Assembly: GCA_963755755.1 (NCBI GenBank)
Contig: CAVWLJ010000006.1
Coordinates: forward strand, 62,001 to 126,000
Direction: 5' to 3'
Length of the DNA stretch: 64,000 nt
DNA from: DATKNA01 sp963755755
GTDB lineage: Bacteria; Actinomycetota; Actinomycetes; Actinomycetales; Kineosporiaceae
Of this stretch, positions 62,953-64,000 are shown one piece after another; position 1 is the stretch's first letter; every line of letters starts with the position of its first letter. A program made the translations under genes and the position numbers. Below the pieces are notes generated by a model. It saw only the letters and a program-made list of their open reading frames with translations, searched no databases and was not told the origin of the DNA.

Positions 62953-64000
62953 ATGGACGAGGTGAGCGAGCAGCCCCTCCCCGGCCGGTACCCCGAGCGC
63001 GTCGCCGACTTCGGCGTCGCCCGGATGCTCGCCGCCCTCGCGGTCCTCCACCTCGCCGCCGGGGGCGTCGTGGCCGCCGTCCTCGAGGGCGCACCGGCCT
63101 CCTGGTCGTCGGCGCGGACGTCTCGCCGCCGCCGTCCTGGCCGGGTCGGCCGCCGTGGCCGTGCGGCTCGGGCCGCACGCCCGCGGCGCGAGCCCGGGGC
63201 CGGCCGTGGCCTGGATCTCGCCCTCTCACGGCCGCCCTCGGCGTCGCCGGGGTCGCCACCGCCTTGCGCGTCGTCGCGACCGGCGCGGCGTGGGTGAGCC
63301 TCGAGCTCCCGCTCGTCGTCGTCGTGGCCGCGGCGCTGCCCCGCAGGCGGGCACTGACGGCGGCTGTCGCCGCAGTCGCGCCCGCGGCCGGTGCCGTCGC
63401 GGTGATCGTCGCGCAGGTCTGCGCGACGGCGTCCGATCTCCTGGCCCACCCTGCTGCCGCGGCCGTCGTCCGCGGCCTCCGGGGTCGCGCTCGCGTGGCG
63501 CCGCCGGGTGCACGTGCTCGACCGAGCGGCTGCCCGCGCCGAGCTGGCGGCGCCAGGTCGCCGTCCGCGACGCCCTCACCGGGGCCGTGAACCGCAGGGC
63601 CTGGAGCTGGTCGCGGGCCCATGATCCACCACGCCGACGCCAGGGCGAGGCGCCGCACTGCCTGCTCGTCGACGTCGACGACTTCCGGCGCGTCAACGAG
63701 GAGGCGGGCGCCCAGGCCGGGGACGACGTGCTGCGGGCCGTCGCCGGCGCGCCGTCATGCCGCGGTGCGCACCACGGACGTCGTCGCGCGCTGGTCGGGC
63801 GACGAGTTCGCCGTCGTCGGCCCCGGCACCGGCACCTCCCCGCTCGAGCTCGAGCGCCGCGTGCACGCCGCCCTCGCGGAGGCGCCGCCGCTGCCGCCGG
63901 AGGTGTGGGGCGCCCGCGTCAGCATCGGCTCGGCCACTCTCGTCCCCTGGGACGAGGGCGACCTCGGCTGGCTGCTCCGCCGCGCCGACCAGGACATGCG
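62953..64000 (+). CDS. GGDEF-domain protein, frameshifted, runs off the window
   Basis: ATG 62953 begins MDEVSEQPLPGRYPERVADF. An N-terminal hydrophobic domain (~residues 25-190) has helices such as MLAALAVLHLAAGGVVAAVL, VATALRVVATGAAWVSL and VAAVAPAAGAVAVIVAQV. The GGDEF part then reads VRDALTGAVNRRAW, CLLVDVDDFRRVNEEAGAQA, VVARWSGDEFAVVG (SGDEF in place of GGDEF) and VHAALAEAPPLPPEVWG. Frame changes near 63105, 63220, 63480-63560, 63640 and 63755. Ser for the first Gly is tolerated in some active cyclases. The 3' end is beyond the window. Confidence 0.75.

Overview
The window is high-GC DNA from an actinobacterium, most likely of the Pseudonocardiales (inference from gene content and codon use; no rRNA is present to settle it). 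Pointers are frequent GTG starts, F420-dependent oxidoreductase families, GAF-ANTAR and RsbW/STAS signalling proteins, a paired set of YfjP-type GTPases, a DUF222/HNH gene behind a perfect actinobacterial LexA box, and a group II truncated haemoglobin.

Region 1 (1-40.4 kb) is chromosomal core. It holds malQ, an S9 peptidase, the SOS-boxed DUF222-HNH gene, an MscS channel, serA, an SDR-DUF2867 protein, glbO, two thioesterases, an APH-like kinase, two SDRs, a quinone-type oxidoreductase, an HtrA-like protease, a P450, the ABC-F protein EttA, a GAF-ANTAR/STAS/RsbW-like cluster, two methyltransferases, a GH13 glucosidase, and a divergent azoR/HxlR pair. It ends in a six-gene minus-strand run (two GTPases, an SSB-like protein, cobD, DUF3224, cobT).

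Region 2 (about 40.4-58.25 kb) is an accessory segment between an intact tRNA-Arg(TCT) and a 3' fragment of ssrA (tmRNA). Inside it are two tyrosine-integrase remnants, a 3' fragment of tRNA-Gly, an IS110-type transposase remnant and several truncated genes. One integrase remnant carries a perfect 9-bp tandem array. Intact or nearly intact cargo includes a PLL-like beta-propeller lectin, a CMD-family protein, a cupin, an Arg-Asp repeat protein, two GAF-ANTAR proteins, two RsbW-like ATPases, a GGDEF protein, a TetR-VOC pair and a TMEM175-type channel. It reads as a repeatedly used integration hotspot with sensory and stress cargo.

Region 3 (58.25-64 kb) looks chromosomal again: a PPOX-type F420 enzyme, an acyl-CoA ligase, an LLM F420 oxidoreductase, a small unknown protein, a DyP peroxidase and a GGDEF protein running off the end. 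From 58.77 kb on, every gene is broken by single-base frameshifts.

An important caveat is that many conserved genes (malQ, ettA, htrA-like, APH, azoR, ligase, LLM, DyP) carry isolated one-base frameshifts, densest at the two ends of the window. Uncorrected sequencing indels are a likelier cause than mass pseudogenisation. These genes are annotated as whole loci with the break points stated.
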